64,000 bases of DNA from contig JAKBVZ010000018.1 of the NCBI GenBank assembly GCA_021841005.1, forward strand, positions 52,929-116,928. The letters run 5' to 3'. Both the position numbers and the translations under genes were made by a program. The notes beneath the pieces are model-generated. The model was not told the DNA's origin and searched no databases. It saw nothing but the letters and a program-made list of their open reading frames with translations. Position 1 is the first letter of the stretch. Each line of letters begins with the position of its first letter. Below are positions 45,479-55,466 of this stretch, piece after piece. Origin of the DNA: Actinomycetes bacterium (lineage in GTDB: Bacteria; Actinomycetota; Acidimicrobiia; Acidimicrobiales; JAMCPL01).

Positions 45479-46810
45479 ATGAACGCAGGATCAGTGGTCA
45501 CAACCGGTCCAGCCCATTCTAGAACAAGAACGCTCGCATTCACCTCGCTCGGCCACTTCATGAACGACGGCATGGTCTTCTTCATCCCCGTGGTTGCCGA
45601 CATCCTGGCCAAGAGCCATGGTGCGTCTGCAGTACTGGTGACAGCAATATTGACCGTATTCTACGTAGCATCAGCCGGATTCGGCCTCCTTGTCGGGCGT
45701 GTGGCTGATTCGTTGGGCAGGAGGGGCCTAATGATTGCATTTGGGCTCCTGATCCTCTCGCTTGGGTTGCTCGGTTTTTACCTGTCCTTGGCCGCCACCG
45801 CCGGGGTAGGCAGCGACATACTGGCACTGGCTGCCGCCCTTGTGGCCGGCATCGGAAGCTCTTTCTATCACCCGCTCGGCGGCTCGGTCATCCAACTCGC
45901 CTTCAGCGCCGAGTCGAGAGGAAAGGCACTGGGAGTAAATGGGGCCTTTGGCAGCCTAGGGCGCGCCCTGTACCCCTCACTGTTCTTCATCGTAGCTGCG
46001 CTCGCCATCTCCAAGGCCAATACGGTGATCATTTTTGCAGCCTTCGGCATCCTGTCGGCGGCAGTCATTGCATACGGAATCGGATCGCTGTCCCGCGCGA
46101 AGCCTGCTCCTGCCAAGGCATCGGGCAATGCTGGGCATGACGATGCTACTACCGCTACAAAGGATGGTACCGGTGATGGTACGAGTGGCAACAGCAAAGG
46201 CAACGCCCAGACGATCAGGAGTATGCTCACCAAGAGCGTTGTGGCACTGACCGCTATCGCCTTCATCAGATCAATGGCCTTTATAGGCATCGTGTCATGG
46301 GTGCCTATCTACCTGACCACCCAAAAGCATCTGGGCCTGTCTTCCCAGCTTGGCTACACGGTAACCATCATGTTTGCCGGGGGCATTGTCGGGCAACCGG
46401 TATTCGGGCAACTTGCCGACCGCTTCGACAAACGCATCGTACTGGCACTCAACAGCCTCGGTTCAGCCCTTACGATCCTCACCTACATCTCGTTCTCCGG
46501 AGCCGGTGCGCTCATATCTTTGATTTTCTTCGGATTCTTCACCTTCAGCGGCTTTCCACTGCTGCTGTCGCTGGTATCCGACTACGTGCCTCGTAGGTCT
46601 ACGACTACTGGCAACGCTCTGGTATGGGGACTTGGCTCGACAGGAGGGCAGGCGCTCGGACCGCTGGTCGTCGGGCTGCTGACATTCGGATCATATTCGC
46701 ACCTCAGCACCGCCTTCATCATAATGGCAGGTCTGGCAGCAGCTACCGTGCTGGCCACTCCCCTCATGGCCAAGACGGACAGCCGCGTCAAAATGCCGCT
46801 CTTCGGCTGA
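45479..46810 (+). CDS. MFS transporter, fosmidomycin-resistance (Fsr)-like
   Basis: 443 residues, twelve predicted membrane helices in two sets of six. The first helix region FTSLGHFMNDGMVFFIPVVA with the H-F-x-N-D motif, the loop GRVADSLGRRGLM between helices 2 and 3, and the second-half loop GQLADRFDKRIVLAL are as in Fsr-type members. The central cytoplasmic loop (about 205-245) is a Gly/Ser/Asp/Thr-rich low-complexity insertion (TKDGTGDGTSGNSKGN). Export of a small molecule by proton antiport is likely; the substrate is unknown. It has its own promoter and no partner gene. Confidence 0.9.
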   Translation: MNAGSVVTTGPAHSRTRTLAFTSLGHFMNDGMVFFIPVVADILAKSHGASAVLVTAILTVFYVASAGFGLLVGRVADSLGRRGLMIAFGLLILSLGLLGFYLSLAATAGVGSDILALAAALVAGIGSSFYHPLGGSVIQLAFSAESRGKALGVNGAFGSLGRALYPSLFFIVAALAISKANTVIIFAAFGILSAAVIAYGIGSLSRAKPAPAKASGNAGHDDATTATKDGTGDGTSGNSKGNAQTIRSMLTKSVVALTAIAFIRSMAFIGIVSWVPIYLTTQKHLGLSSQLGYTVTIMFAGGIVGQPVFGQLADRFDKRIVLALNSLGSALTILTYISFSGAGALISLIFFGFFTFSGFPLLLSLVSDYVPRRSTTTGNALVWGLGSTGGQALGPLVVGLLTFGSYSHLSTAFIIMAGLAAATVLATPLMAKTDSRVKMPLFG

Positions 46811-47122
46811 TTGCCGCCATTATGCGTATTTGGTTTGTCTACGGCCACCTCGAACATCTCTCTGTCAGGGATGGGTGAGACTCACTCGTGGCAACCCCGG
46901 AATATGGCTGTTTTGGGCCATTTTGGGGTCGATCAGGCAGAAATTAGGCTAGGCCCCGTACTTGGACCCGTGCAATCTAAGTCACCGTGAGCGTGCAGGT
47001 TGGAATGACCATTGAAACCGCACTCGGCAAGCAATCTCGCCACCTTCTACATGACGTGGCTATGCCTCGCGGCAAAATGCCGGGGATCACCATCCATATA
47101 TTTCTCCAATTATTGCGTATAC
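46811..47122. other. intergenic region before the 141-residue unknown gene
   Basis: No gene, RNA or strong hairpin is seen. A plus-strand frame from 46987 joins the downstream gene, but its residues are unlike the conserved protein, and the promoter at 47123-47151 lies within it. Confidence 0.4.
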
Positions 47123-47151
47123 TTGCAATGCAACAATATATATACCATAAT
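47123..47151 (+). promoter_or_regulatory. promoter of the 141-residue gene, leaderless
   Basis: TTGCAA at 47123-47128, a 17-bp spacer, CATAAT at 47146-47151. The ATG follows 6 nt later, at the expected transcription start. An overlapping alternative is TTGCGT at 47113 with ATATAT. Confidence 0.6.
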
Positions 47152-47157
47152 GGTCTC

Positions 47158-47583
47158 ATGACTAAGACAGATAAAACTGGACGTTCACCATTGTCAGCAA
47201 ACCATAAGGATGCACTGGCAAAGGGACGTACGCAAGGAAGTATAATACGACGTTATCTGGATGCATTGGAACAGCAGCGTCCCCGTCGAGGCAGGCGCCG
47301 CAGCCCCGAATCGATCCAGCGAAGGATAGATGCGATCCAGCTGAGGATGAGCCGAGCCAATTCCCTGGAGAAAGTTCATCTCCGTCAGGAGTTATTGGAT
47401 CGGCAGGCAGAACTGAATAAGCTGGAGTCCACCGACAGGCTTTCCACCCTTGAGGCTGATTTCATTAAAGTGGCAAAGGAATATTCCGAGCGAAAATCCA
47501 TTAGTTACTCGACATGGAGAGCCTCTGGCATATCACCATCCGTACTCGAGAGAGCCGGTATCGAGAGGAAGAAAAAGCAATAG
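47158..47583 (+). CDS. conserved actinobacterial protein of unknown function
   Basis: 141 residues: SPLSANHKDALAKGRTQGSI, a basic patch RPRRGRRRSPESIQRRIDAI, a helical middle part (VHLRQELLDRQAELNKLE), and the C-terminal block FIKVAKEYSERKSISYSTWR then GISPSVLERAGI. I recall this pattern from many actinobacterial genomes, without an assigned function (from memory, unchecked). The C-terminus resembles a small helix-turn-helix and the protein is strongly basic, so nucleic-acid binding is plausible (inference). It has its own leaderless promoter and no linked neighbour. Confidence 0.75.
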   Translation: MTKTDKTGRSPLSANHKDALAKGRTQGSIIRRYLDALEQQRPRRGRRRSPESIQRRIDAIQLRMSRANSLEKVHLRQELLDRQAELNKLESTDRLSTLEADFIKVAKEYSERKSISYSTWRASGISPSVLERAGIERKKKQ

Positions 47584-47667
47584 GGTCTGCTGGAAAGCAG
47601 GCTAGGTGTGCCTATTTACGAGATGTCACTACACCTTCGACAAGCTCTGGCACCTCTTCGGCAACCC

Positions 47668-48333
47668 CTACCTGGAAACACTGCAAAGGGATTCGAGCAG
47701 GACCAAGCCATCGGTAGAACCCAGCATCTCATCGCTTGCTCGCTCTGGATGCGGCATGATCCCCACAACATTACCCGTCGGATTGCATATACCGGCTATA
47801 TCATTGACAGAACCATTGGGATTGTTCTCGTAGCGCAACACCACTCGCTCCTCCTCCTCCAGTATCTCGAGTGTGGCGTCATCGCAGGTAAAGTTCCCCT
47901 CAAAATGGTTTATAGGAATTGACAGAACCTGTCCTTTCGACGCCATCCGTGTCAGCGAGGAGCGCACCGTCTCCACCCTTACTCGAACGGTACGGCATAC
48001 GAATCTCAATGATATGTTCTTCTGTAACGCTCCTGGAAGTAGATGCGCTTCTGTGAGGACCTGGAATCCGTTGCATATCCCTATAACGGGCCCACCTGCA
48101 GACGCAAATTCCTCAACCGCTTGCATCACGGGAGAGAACCTGGCTATTGCTCCCGGACGCAGGTAGTCGCCATAAGAAAAACCACCTGGTATCACGAGTA
48201 CGTCGTAACCGTTCAATTGACGGGCATCGTGCCACACAAGATCCGCATCGCAACCTATACGGTTCAATGCCTTGACGGTATCGAACTCGCAATTGGTACC
48301 AGGAAAGGTCAGAACCGCTACACGGGTGGTCAC
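47668..48333 (-). CDS. purQ: FGAM synthase glutaminase subunit
   Basis: 221 residues starting at a GTG whose first base is the last base of the purS stop. PurQ hydrolyses glutamine to feed ammonia to PurL. Motifs: AVLTFPGTNCEFDTVKAL, LVIPGGFSYGDYLRPGAIAR, nucleophile Cys in GICNGFQVLTEAHLLPGAL and the His-Glu of GIMPHPERASDE; FEGNFTCDDATLEILEEEERV is typical too. purL, expected next, is not within the window downstream of purQ on this strand; an 80-bp gap leads to the divergent unknown gene. Confidence 0.96.
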   Translation of the reverse strand: MTTRVAVLTFPGTNCEFDTVKALNRIGCDADLVWHDARQLNGYDVLVIPGGFSYGDYLRPGAIARFSPVMQAVEEFASAGGPVIGICNGFQVLTEAHLLPGALQKNISLRFVCRTVRVRVETVRSSLTRMASKGQVLSIPINHFEGNFTCDDATLEILEEEERVVLRYENNPNGSVNDIAGICNPTGNVVGIMPHPERASDEMLGSTDGLVLLESLCSVSR

Positions 48334-48605
48334 TAGCGGATACCTGCTGTATCAGTCCTTGCAACAGCGGTGATGGCCGCCGATTCGATGACCGGATTGG
48401 CAAGAAGTTTGCTGGCCATATCTTGAGCAGTGCTACGAGCAACATCTTCCGAAGGTGCCTCCAGAGACAGCTGGTATACCTTCCCTGCCCTTACCTGCGC
48501 TATCCCCGGAAAGCCAAGAGTATCCAGCGACCTTGCTATAGTTGCCCCTTCAGGATCCGCTACTGAAGCTTTGGGCATCACCTCCACCGTAACCGTGAAC
48601 AGCAT
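48333..48605 (-). CDS. purS: FGAM synthase subunit PurS
   Basis: 90 residues behind AGGGGGC. PurS bridges PurQ and PurL in the small-type FGAM synthase. Family pattern: FTVTVEVMPKASVADPEGAT, ARSLDTLGFPGIAQVRAGK, YQLSLEAPSEDVAR and the C-terminal KLLANPVIESAAITAV. It overlaps purQ by one base. The 135-bp gap upstream contains three imperfect copies of a 9-bp unit (ACATATCCA-type) at 48660-48688. Confidence 0.94.
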   Translation of the reverse strand: MLFTVTVEVMPKASVADPEGATIARSLDTLGFPGIAQVRAGKVYQLSLEAPSEDVARSTAQDMASKLLANPVIESAAITAVARTDTAGIR

Positions 48606-48740
48606 TACCTGCCCCCTAGGATACTTCCAGGCAGCAACGCGCTCATGCTAGTCTTTACTGACATATCCAACATATCCAACATACCCAACCTCCTGGACTG
48701 GGATCGCCCTATTTAGTGTTCAGAAACAGACCCAACAGCA

Positions 48741-49637
48741 TTACCTGCCACCATACCAGTCGTCAAGGTCTCTCCCGGTAATAGACTCATAAGCAGTCGC
48801 ATACCGCTTCAAAGTCTCCGCAACAATGTCAGCCGGCAAATGAGGAGGGGGAGGGGTCTTGTCCCAGCCGGTAACCTCCAGCCAATCCCTCACCGGTTGC
48901 TTGTCATAAGAGGGCAAATCGTATCCGGCCCGCCAATCATCGGCCTTCCAGAACCGCGATGAGTCAGGCGTAATGACTTCATCAGCCAGTACCAGCTGTC
49001 CATCCACGAAACCTAGCTCGAACTTGGTGTCAGCAACGATGAATCCCCTGGATGAGGCAGCACTAGCGGCAATTGCATAAGCATCGAGACAGATCCTTCT
49101 CGCCTCGGCGGCAACGGATTGCCCGATAATGCCAGCGGCCTCGTCATAGGATATGTTCTCATCATGGCCGCTGGTTGCCTTGGTCGACGGCGTGAACATA
49201 GGCTCAGGCAGCTGGCTACCCAGCTCCAAGCCGGAAGGAACCGGCATCTTGTGCACAGTCCCTGACTGTGCGTACTCCTTCCAGGCCGAACCAGCCAGGT
49301 AACCTCTGACTATGCATTCCACTGGCAGCATGCTGGCCTGCCTGACCACCATGGCTCGACCGCTTCGCCAATCGACGTCATCTGATGAGCGAATCTCTGG
49401 TGGGAAATCGTCGGGGTCTACGGCAACCAAGTGGTTGGGAGCCACCTCCTGCAGCATCTCCATCCAATGAGCTGACATGGCGGTCAGTACCCGGCCTTTC
49501 CCCGGAATTGCCTCATCCAGGATCACATCGAATGCAGATATCCTGTCGCTCGCTACCATGAGCAGCAATCCTTCACCGCACCGGTAGATGTCCCGTACCT
49601 TACCCCTCTGCAACAGCTCCAGATCACCGCTTCTCAT
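48741..49637 (-). CDS. purC: SAICAR synthetase
   Basis: 298 residues. PurC joins aspartate to CAIR using ATP. Seen: ELLQRGKVRDIYRCGEGLLL with the glycine-rich nucleotide loop, VASDRISAFDVIL, PVECIVRGYLAGSAWKEY, STKATSGHDENISYDEA and IVADTKFELGFVDGQLVLADEVITPDSSRFW. Length about 300 is that of the actinobacterial and eukaryote-like type. The ATG overlaps the purB stop by 4 nt, so purB-purC are coupled. Confidence 0.96.
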   Translation of the reverse strand: MRSGDLELLQRGKVRDIYRCGEGLLLMVASDRISAFDVILDEAIPGKGRVLTAMSAHWMEMLQEVAPNHLVAVDPDDFPPEIRSSDDVDWRSGRAMVVRQASMLPVECIVRGYLAGSAWKEYAQSGTVHKMPVPSGLELGSQLPEPMFTPSTKATSGHDENISYDEAAGIIGQSVAAEARRICLDAYAIAASAASSRGFIVADTKFELGFVDGQLVLADEVITPDSSRFWKADDWRAGYDLPSYDKQPVRDWLEVTGWDKTPPPPHLPADIVAETLKRYATAYESITGRDLDDWYGGR

Positions 49638-50986
49638 GCATCGACTCCACCACTGGATACCACGGGATCATCGTCATCGTCTCCTATGCCCTTCAACGCC
49701 TCGGCAAACCTATCCATATGCAGGAGCAACCGCTCCAGCGAAAACGCCCTATCGAGGGAATCGCTTTCCAGGTTGACCTCGCCATCCTCTTCCAGCACTT
49801 CGCGAAAGGTCTTGCCGCGTTCCACCGCCAGTGCCGCATCACGTTGTACTATGCGATAAGCCCGATTACGCTCCGCTCCCGATTCGACCAGTTCAAGCAG
49901 CACCGACTGGCTGAACACAAGGCCCAGTGAACGATCCATCAAGTTGTCCATCATCCGTTGTTCCTGTACAACGAGATTTTCCACCAGCTCGGTACACTTG
50001 ACGAATGAATAGTACGCCAGCTGGCAAGCATCCGGGAGGATGACACGTTCGACAGAACTGTGCGAGATGTCCCTCTCGTGCCAAAGGGCAATATCCTCCA
50101 GTCCGGGAACGACATAGCCTCGCAATACCCTAGCAATACCGCACAATCGCTCGGACAGGATAGGATTACGCTTGTGAGGCATGGCCGAAGATCCCTTCTG
50201 ACCAGACCCAAAGCTTTCTTGCACCTCGCCTACCTCGCTTCTATGAAGCAACCGCACCTCGGTTGCTATGGCCTCCACGGAAGCCGCCGCCGATGCACAC
50301 GCCCACAAGACCTCGGCATGGCGGTCCCTGGCCACCACCTGGCTGGCCGGTACAGGAACCAGACCCAACCGGCTGCACACGTAGCTCTCGACCCTCGGAT
50401 CTATGTTCGAGTAAGTGCCTACTGCACCCGACAGCTTACCTACAGCAATATTCTCCCTTGCCCTTCTCAAGCGCAACACATCACGATCCACCTGCAGGCA
50501 CAGCAACGCCAGCTTGGCCCCGAATGTCGTCGGCTCCGCGAACATCCCATGAGTCCTCCCTGCGATCGGGGTGTGCATGTACTTGATGGATTTTCTCTTG
50601 AGCGCAGCCCTCAACCCGCGGAGAGCCGTGATCAATAGATCAGTAGCCTCTAAGAGTGTTGCACCCAATGCGGTATCGACAACATCGGAAGAAGTCATTC
50701 CGTAATGGAACCATGATGCGCAAGGTGCAGCCACTGCTGCCTGGACCACGTCCACAAAGGCCGCCACATCGTGATTGGTCACCTGTTCACGCCTGGCAAC
50801 CGATCGGCAGAACTCCTCGTCGACCGCTGGAACCAGGTGCCTCAATTCGAATGCATCCTTTTCCGGGATGCGCCCGATGGATGCCCATCCCTCCACCGCC
50901 AGCAATTCCACTTCCAGCCAACGCGCCATCCTCGCTGCATCCGAGAACAGATTGGACATCTCCGGGAGCGAGTAGCGGGGTATCAT
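49634..50986 (-). CDS. purB: adenylosuccinate lyase
   Basis: 450 residues. PurB cleaves SAICAR and adenylosuccinate. The superfamily signature GSSAMPHKRNPILSE carries the catalytic Ser; TNHDVAAFVDVV, HYGMTSSDVVDTAL and AGRTHGMFAEPTTFG with the catalytic His are also present. The C-terminus ends in an Asp-rich run (GDDDDDPVVSSGGVDA). A TATTAT box 9 nt before the ATG may give a leaderless transcript, internal to the purA-purB-purC order. Confidence 0.96.
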   Translation of the reverse strand: MIPRYSLPEMSNLFSDAARMARWLEVELLAVEGWASIGRIPEKDAFELRHLVPAVDEEFCRSVARREQVTNHDVAAFVDVVQAAVAAPCASWFHYGMTSSDVVDTALGATLLEATDLLITALRGLRAALKRKSIKYMHTPIAGRTHGMFAEPTTFGAKLALLCLQVDRDVLRLRRARENIAVGKLSGAVGTYSNIDPRVESYVCSRLGLVPVPASQVVARDRHAEVLWACASAAASVEAIATEVRLLHRSEVGEVQESFGSGQKGSSAMPHKRNPILSERLCGIARVLRGYVVPGLEDIALWHERDISHSSVERVILPDACQLAYYSFVKCTELVENLVVQEQRMMDNLMDRSLGLVFSQSVLLELVESGAERNRAYRIVQRDAALAVERGKTFREVLEEDGEVNLESDSLDRAFSLERLLLHMDRFAEALKGIGDDDDDPVVSSGGVDA

Positions 50987-51007
50987 GTGCCCACAATAAT
51001 AGCCGGT

Positions 51008-52288
51008 CTAGGGCTGGAACTCTACAACCTGATCCCGAGCAGGACCGACTCCAACCAGACTGACAGGCACTCCCACCTGCTCAGCCAGGAACGACACATA
51101 CTCGCACGCCTCTTTGGGCATATCCTCCACCCTGGTAACCTTTGAAAGATCGACGCCCCATCCGTTCAGCTCCTCGTATATAGGTATAGCACGATGCAGT
51201 TTCGACTGATGGTATGGAGGGTAGAGACACTTTTCACCGTCGACCTCGTAAGCGACACATACTTTGAGGCTGTCGAATGCGTCCAGCACGTCAAGCTTTG
51301 TAAGAGCTATCTCATCGAGCGAGTTCAACCGCACCGCCTGGCGCATCATGGCGGCATCGAACCATCCGGCCCTTCTTCTCCTGCCTGTGACCGTGCCATA
51401 TTCGTGACCGCGTTCCACCAGGACATCCCCGGCATCATCAAAACACTCGGTAGGGAATGGGCCGGCTCCGACACGAGTGACATATGCCTTTGCCACACCA
51501 ATGATCCGTTCCACATGCTTCGGGCCTATGCCGCTACCGGTACATGCACCCCCCGCAACCGGATTGGATGAGGTGACAAAGGGGTAAGTACCCTGATCGA
51601 GATCGAGAAAGGTCGCTTGCGCACCTTCCAGCAACACGTTGCGCCCCGACTCCAATGCCTCATGCACGATCCCTACACTGTCACCTACCATCGGGGCAAT
51701 CTTTGGTGCATATTCCCCAAGATATTTGTCGCATATCCCGTCCAAGTCAAGAGGCAGCCGGTTGTAAGCCTTGGCCAGGAGCGCGTTCTTCTCCTTGAGA
51801 ACCAGATCCAACTTCTGCCGGAAAATCTTCTCGTCGAGCATATCCTGGACCCTGAGTCCCACCCTTGCGGCCTTGTCCGCATAGGCAGGCCCTATCCCTC
51901 TCTTGGTGGTACCGAGAGAAGCCTTGCCAAGATACCTTTCAGTGAGGCGGTCGATCTCCTGATGGTAAGGCATGATCAAGTGAGCGTTGCCACTTACCAC
52001 CAGCTTGGACGTATCAACGCCCCTGGTGGCCAGACCATCCAATTCCTCTATGAACGATAAGGGCTCCACCACCACTCCGTTGCCGATAACCGGGGTGATG
52101 TGGGGATACAACACCCCGCTCGGCACCAGTTGCAATGCGAAGCGCATCCCGTCCACCACCACGGTGTGACCGGCATTATGACCACCCTGGTAGCGCACGA
52201 CCATGTCCATCTCTCCTGCAAGCAGGTCGGTGAGCTTTCCTTTGCCCTCGTCGCCCCACTGGGCACCTACTACTACGGTTGCGGGCAA
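51008..52288 (-). CDS. purA: adenylosuccinate synthetase
   Basis: 426 residues from a TTG with GAGGAGG 4 nt upstream; the frame is open to 52327 without a better signal. PurA makes adenylosuccinate from IMP, aspartate and GTP. Motifs: [20 protein letters not shown] with the P-loop, [48 protein letters not shown], and [30 protein letters not shown]. It precedes purB by 21 bp on the same strand. The 226-bp gap upstream, up to clpB, contains two GGGCAGCCAC copies and GATCGGCCATTACTCAC, also present near comFC. Confidence 0.97.
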   Translation of the reverse strand: MPATVVVGAQWGDEGKGKLTDLLAGEMDMVVRYQGGHNAGHTVVVDGMRFALQLVPSGVLYPHITPVIGNGVVVEPLSFIEELDGLATRGVDTSKLVVSGNAHLIMPYHQEIDRLTERYLGKASLGTTKRGIGPAYADKAARVGLRVQDMLDEKIFRQKLDLVLKEKNALLAKAYNRLPLDLDGICDKYLGEYAPKIAPMVGDSVGIVHEALESGRNVLLEGAQATFLDLDQGTYPFVTSSNPVAGGACTGSGIGPKHVERIIGVAKAYVTRVGAGPFPTECFDDAGDVLVERGHEYGTVTGRRRRAGWFDAAMMRQAVRLNSLDEIALTKLDVLDAFDSLKVCVAYEVDGEKCLYPPYHQSKLHRAIPIYEELNGWGVDLSKVTRVEDMPKEACEYVSFLAEQVGVPVSLVGVGPARDQVVEFQP

Positions 52289-52514
52289 AATACCTCCTCT
52301 ATCCGCCGGGCCTCTGATCGAATACATTCATGAAACATCCAATCCTACAACCCATGAAATGCACAGGCAATTGCAGCATGCCGCCGCTCACCGCACGGGC
52401 AGCCACTAATCCACCTTGGGCAGCCACAGATCGGCCATTACTCACCAGGTGGAGCAAGGCCACCACTGTGAACGGTCACCAATGCGACGGATAACGATCG
52501 GACAGACGGCCCGA

Positions 52515-55010
52515 TCAACTGAATTCCAGCTCATCATGGTCATCTGCAACATCCACCCCGACGATGGCGCCTTCCTTGTAATGCCCCTCGAGCACCGCCA
52601 GAGCAAGCGGGTCTTCCAACTCATGCTGGACGACGCGGCGCAATGGCCTTGCGCCGAAAGCTGGATCATAACCTCGACGAGCAAGATGGTCCTTGGCCGC
52701 GTCGCTGACTGAAATGGCCAGACCGCGCATTGCCAGCCTGTCCTGCAGGCGCTTCAAATATATGTCCACTATACGGCGGATGTCCCCCTGTTCAAGGCTG
52801 TTGAACCGCACTATCTCGTCTATCCGGTTGACAAACTCCGGCTTGAAGAACTCGGTCGGCTCGACTCTCAGGTTGGAAGTCATTATGAGTACTGCATTGG
52901 TGAAGTCTACGGTACGACCTTGACCATCGGTGAGACGTCCATCGTCAAGGACCTGCAACAGCACATTGAACACGTCCGGGTGGGCCTTTTCTATCTCGTC
53001 GAGCAGCACCACTGCATAAGGCCTCCTCCTTACTGCTTCGGTCAACTGGCCCCCTTCCTCGTAACCCACGTATCCCGGAGGGGAACCGATCAGCCGTGAA
53101 ACCGTGTGCTTCTCCTGGTACTCCCCCATATCGATGCGGATCATGGCCTTATCATCGTCAAAGAGAAAGTCTGCAAGCGTTCTGGCCAACTCGGTCTTCC
53201 CCACGCCAGTAGGACCCATGAAGAGAAACGATCCGATAGGTCTGTTGGGATCCGACATCCCCGCCCTGGAACGCCTTATGGCATTGGATACGGCGCGTAC
53301 CGCTCCATCCTGGCCTATCACCCTCTCATGCAGCGCATCTTCCATGCGTACAAGCTTGTCCACTTCCCCTTCCATGAGCCTGGTGATCGGGATCCCGGTC
53401 CAGCGGCTGATCACTTCTGCAACGTCCTCAGGATCCACCTCTTCTTTGAGCATGGCACCATGTGCCTGCAACTCCTGCAGGCGTACACCTGCCTCATCGA
53501 TCTTCCTCTCCAGCTCCGGTATCCTGCCATAGCGCAACTCCGATGCAACGGTCAGATCACCATCACGTACCGCCCTGTCGGCATCTCCCCGCAACGATTC
53601 GAGTTGCCCCTTCAGGTCCCTTATCGAGGATATGGCTTCCTTCTCGGCCTGCCACTGGGCCGTCATGGAGTCCACCTGTTCGCGCAGGTTGGCTATCTCG
53701 TCCTCCAGCTTGCGCAACCGTTCTGCAGAGCCCGGATCTGTCTCTTTGGATAGAGCAACCTTTTCCATCTCCAGCTGGCGCATACGCCTAGTGACAACAT
53801 CCACCTCTGTAGGCATGGAGTCTATCTCCATACGCAACTTGCTGGCGGCTTCATCAATCAGGTCGATTGCCTTGTCAGGCAGGAACCTTCCAGCAATGTA
53901 TCGATCTGAGAGCATAGCCGCCGCCACGAGCGCCGCATCCTGGATGCGGACACCATGATGCACCTCGTAGCGCTCTTTCAAGCCACGGAGTATCGCTATA
54001 GTATCCTCCACCGATGGCTGCCCCACGTATACCGGCTGGAACCTCCTCTCCAGGGCAGCATCCTTCTCGATGTGCTCCCGGTATTCATCGAGAGTGGTCG
54101 CACCGATCATTCTGAGCTCTCCTCTGGCAAGCATGGGCTTGATCATGTTGCCGGCATCCATGGACCCCTCGGCGGCACCCGCTCCGACAATCGTATGGAG
54201 TTCGTCAATGAAGGTAATCACCTGACCCTCCGAGCCGGTGATCTCCTCCAGCACCGCTTTCAATCTCTCCTCGAACTCACCTCGATACTTCGCCCCTGCA
54301 ACCATGGCGCCTACGTCAAGGGCGATAACCACCTTGTTGCGCAGGGACTCCGGTACGTCGCCATCCACCACCCTGGAAGCCAATCCTTCGACAATGGCGG
54401 TCTTGCCAACTCCCGGCTCACCTATCAGGACGGGATTGTTCTTGGTACGCCGGGAGAGCACTTGGATGACACGCCTTATCTCTTCGTCTCTCCCTATCAC
54501 CGGATCGAGCTTCCCCGCCTTGGCGAGCCGGGTGAGATCTCGCCCGTAGCGTTCCAGGGCCTTGTAGGACTCCTCCGGATTGGGCGAGGTGACCCTGTGG
54601 CTCCCTCGCAACTGCCTTATTGCATCCAGCATCGCATCTCGGGATACGCCCACATTGCCCACGAGAGCAAGCAGTAAATGCTCCACCGAAAGGTACTCGT
54701 CGCTCATCTCCCGCCTGGCTTCGTCGGCGTTGTCCAGCACCTCCTGGGCTTCCTTCCCGAACGCCGGGCTGGATGTACCATAAGACCGTGCCAGACGCTC
54801 CAAGCGGGCCGCCACCTGGTTGGCCAGGCTGAGCCTGTCCACGCCCAAGGTAGCCAGCAAGGGAAGGGTCACCCCGTCAGTCTGGGCCAGCAGTGCCGCC
54901 AGCATATGGTCAGGAGTGACTTCTGCGTGGTTCTCCGCTCCGGCCAGCTGGATTGCCTTCTCGAGGGCAGAACTGACTTTTAGCGTGAACTTTGACGGAT
55001 CTACAGGCAT
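52515..55010 (-). CDS. clpB: ATP-dependent disaggregase ClpB
   Basis: 831 residues from the ATG behind AGGAGG. ClpB rescues aggregated proteins with DnaK. Order: Clp N repeats ([34 protein letters not shown]), NBD1 ([17 protein letters not shown], Walker [21 protein letters not shown]), the coiled-coil M domain (about 385-510), NBD2 ([34 protein letters not shown]). In NBD2 the stretch between IMTSNL and [12 protein letters not shown] has only about 9 residues, where E. coli ClpB has about 30; the sensor and arginine-finger region NRIDE is kept. It is the last gene of the heat-shock operon, 49 bp after hspR. Confidence 0.96.
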   Translation of the reverse strand: MPVDPSKFTLKVSSALEKAIQLAGAENHAEVTPDHMLAALLAQTDGVTLPLLATLGVDRLSLANQVAARLERLARSYGTSSPAFGKEAQEVLDNADEARREMSDEYLSVEHLLLALVGNVGVSRDAMLDAIRQLRGSHRVTSPNPEESYKALERYGRDLTRLAKAGKLDPVIGRDEEIRRVIQVLSRRTKNNPVLIGEPGVGKTAIVEGLASRVVDGDVPESLRNKVVIALDVGAMVAGAKYRGEFEERLKAVLEEITGSEGQVITFIDELHTIVGAGAAEGSMDAGNMIKPMLARGELRMIGATTLDEYREHIEKDAALERRFQPVYVGQPSVEDTIAILRGLKERYEVHHGVRIQDAALVAAAMLSDRYIAGRFLPDKAIDLIDEAASKLRMEIDSMPTEVDVVTRRMRQLEMEKVALSKETDPGSAERLRKLEDEIANLREQVDSMTAQWQAEKEAISSIRDLKGQLESLRGDADRAVRDGDLTVASELRYGRIPELERKIDEAGVRLQELQAHGAMLKEEVDPEDVAEVISRWTGIPITRLMEGEVDKLVRMEDALHERVIGQDGAVRAVSNAIRRSRAGMSDPNRPIGSFLFMGPTGVGKTELARTLADFLFDDDKAMIRIDMGEYQEKHTVSRLIGSPPGYVGYEEGGQLTEAVRRRPYAVVLLDEIEKAHPDVFNVLLQVLDDGRLTDGQGRTVDFTNAVLIMTSNLRVEPTEFFKPEFVNRIDEIVRFNSLEQGDIRRIVDIYLKRLQDRLAMRGLAISVSDAAKDHLARRGYDPAFGARPLRRVVQHELEDPLALAVLEGHYKEGAIVGVDVADDHDELEFS

Positions 55011-55059
55011 GCCCACCTCCTACTCGCTGGATTTACGTATCTCGAATACGAGGTCACCG

Positions 55060-55434
55060 TTACGCCCTCCTCCTTCTCCAAGGCACGGTTGCCTGCTGGA
55101 GCGGAACGAGTTCCCTGGAGTACTGGCGGCGTACCTGCTCCAGCTTGCTACGGGCTTCTTCACGCGTTCTCTCCAGTTCGGCTCGGAGCCTCTCGACTTC
55201 CGCTTCCAGCTCGAGCACTCTACGCACACCTTGAAGATTCAGCCCCGCGCAGGTGAGTTCCTGGATATGCTGTAGTCGCTCTATATCGTTATCCGAGTAG
55301 CGTCTGGACCCACCACCGGTACGTGACGGATCCAGTAGCCCTTTGCGCTCGTATATCCTCAAGGTCTGGGGATGCACACCAGCCAAATCAGCAGCGACGG
55401 ATATCACGTATAGCGCTCTATTGGTATCAGACAT
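55060..55434 (-). CDS. hspR: heat-shock repressor HspR, MerR family
   Basis: 124 residues behind GGAGG. The winged-helix N-terminus reads YVISVAADLAGVHPQTLRIY, ERKGLLDPSRTGGGSRRYSD and DIERLQHIQELTCAGLNLQG, as in HspR; a coiled coil (LELEAEVERLRAELERTREE) ends in an Arg-rich tail. HspR binds HAIR operators together with DnaK to repress the dnaK operon and clpB; an operator-like site lies before dnaK at 59526-59546. It is 32 bp after dnaJ. Confidence 0.95.
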   Translation of the reverse strand: MSDTNRALYVISVAADLAGVHPQTLRIYERKGLLDPSRTGGGSRRYSDNDIERLQHIQELTCAGLNLQGVRRVLELEAEVERLRAELERTREEARSKLEQVRRQYSRELVPLQQATVPWRRRRA

Positions 55435-55466
55435 ATGCAGGCCTCCTGCAACGGGAATCCACTATT

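Noticed and set aside
52496..52516. Hairpin GATCGG/CCGATC at the end of clpB as a terminator
   Set aside because: Stem of six with a nine-base loop, no T-run, and it overlaps the stop codon.
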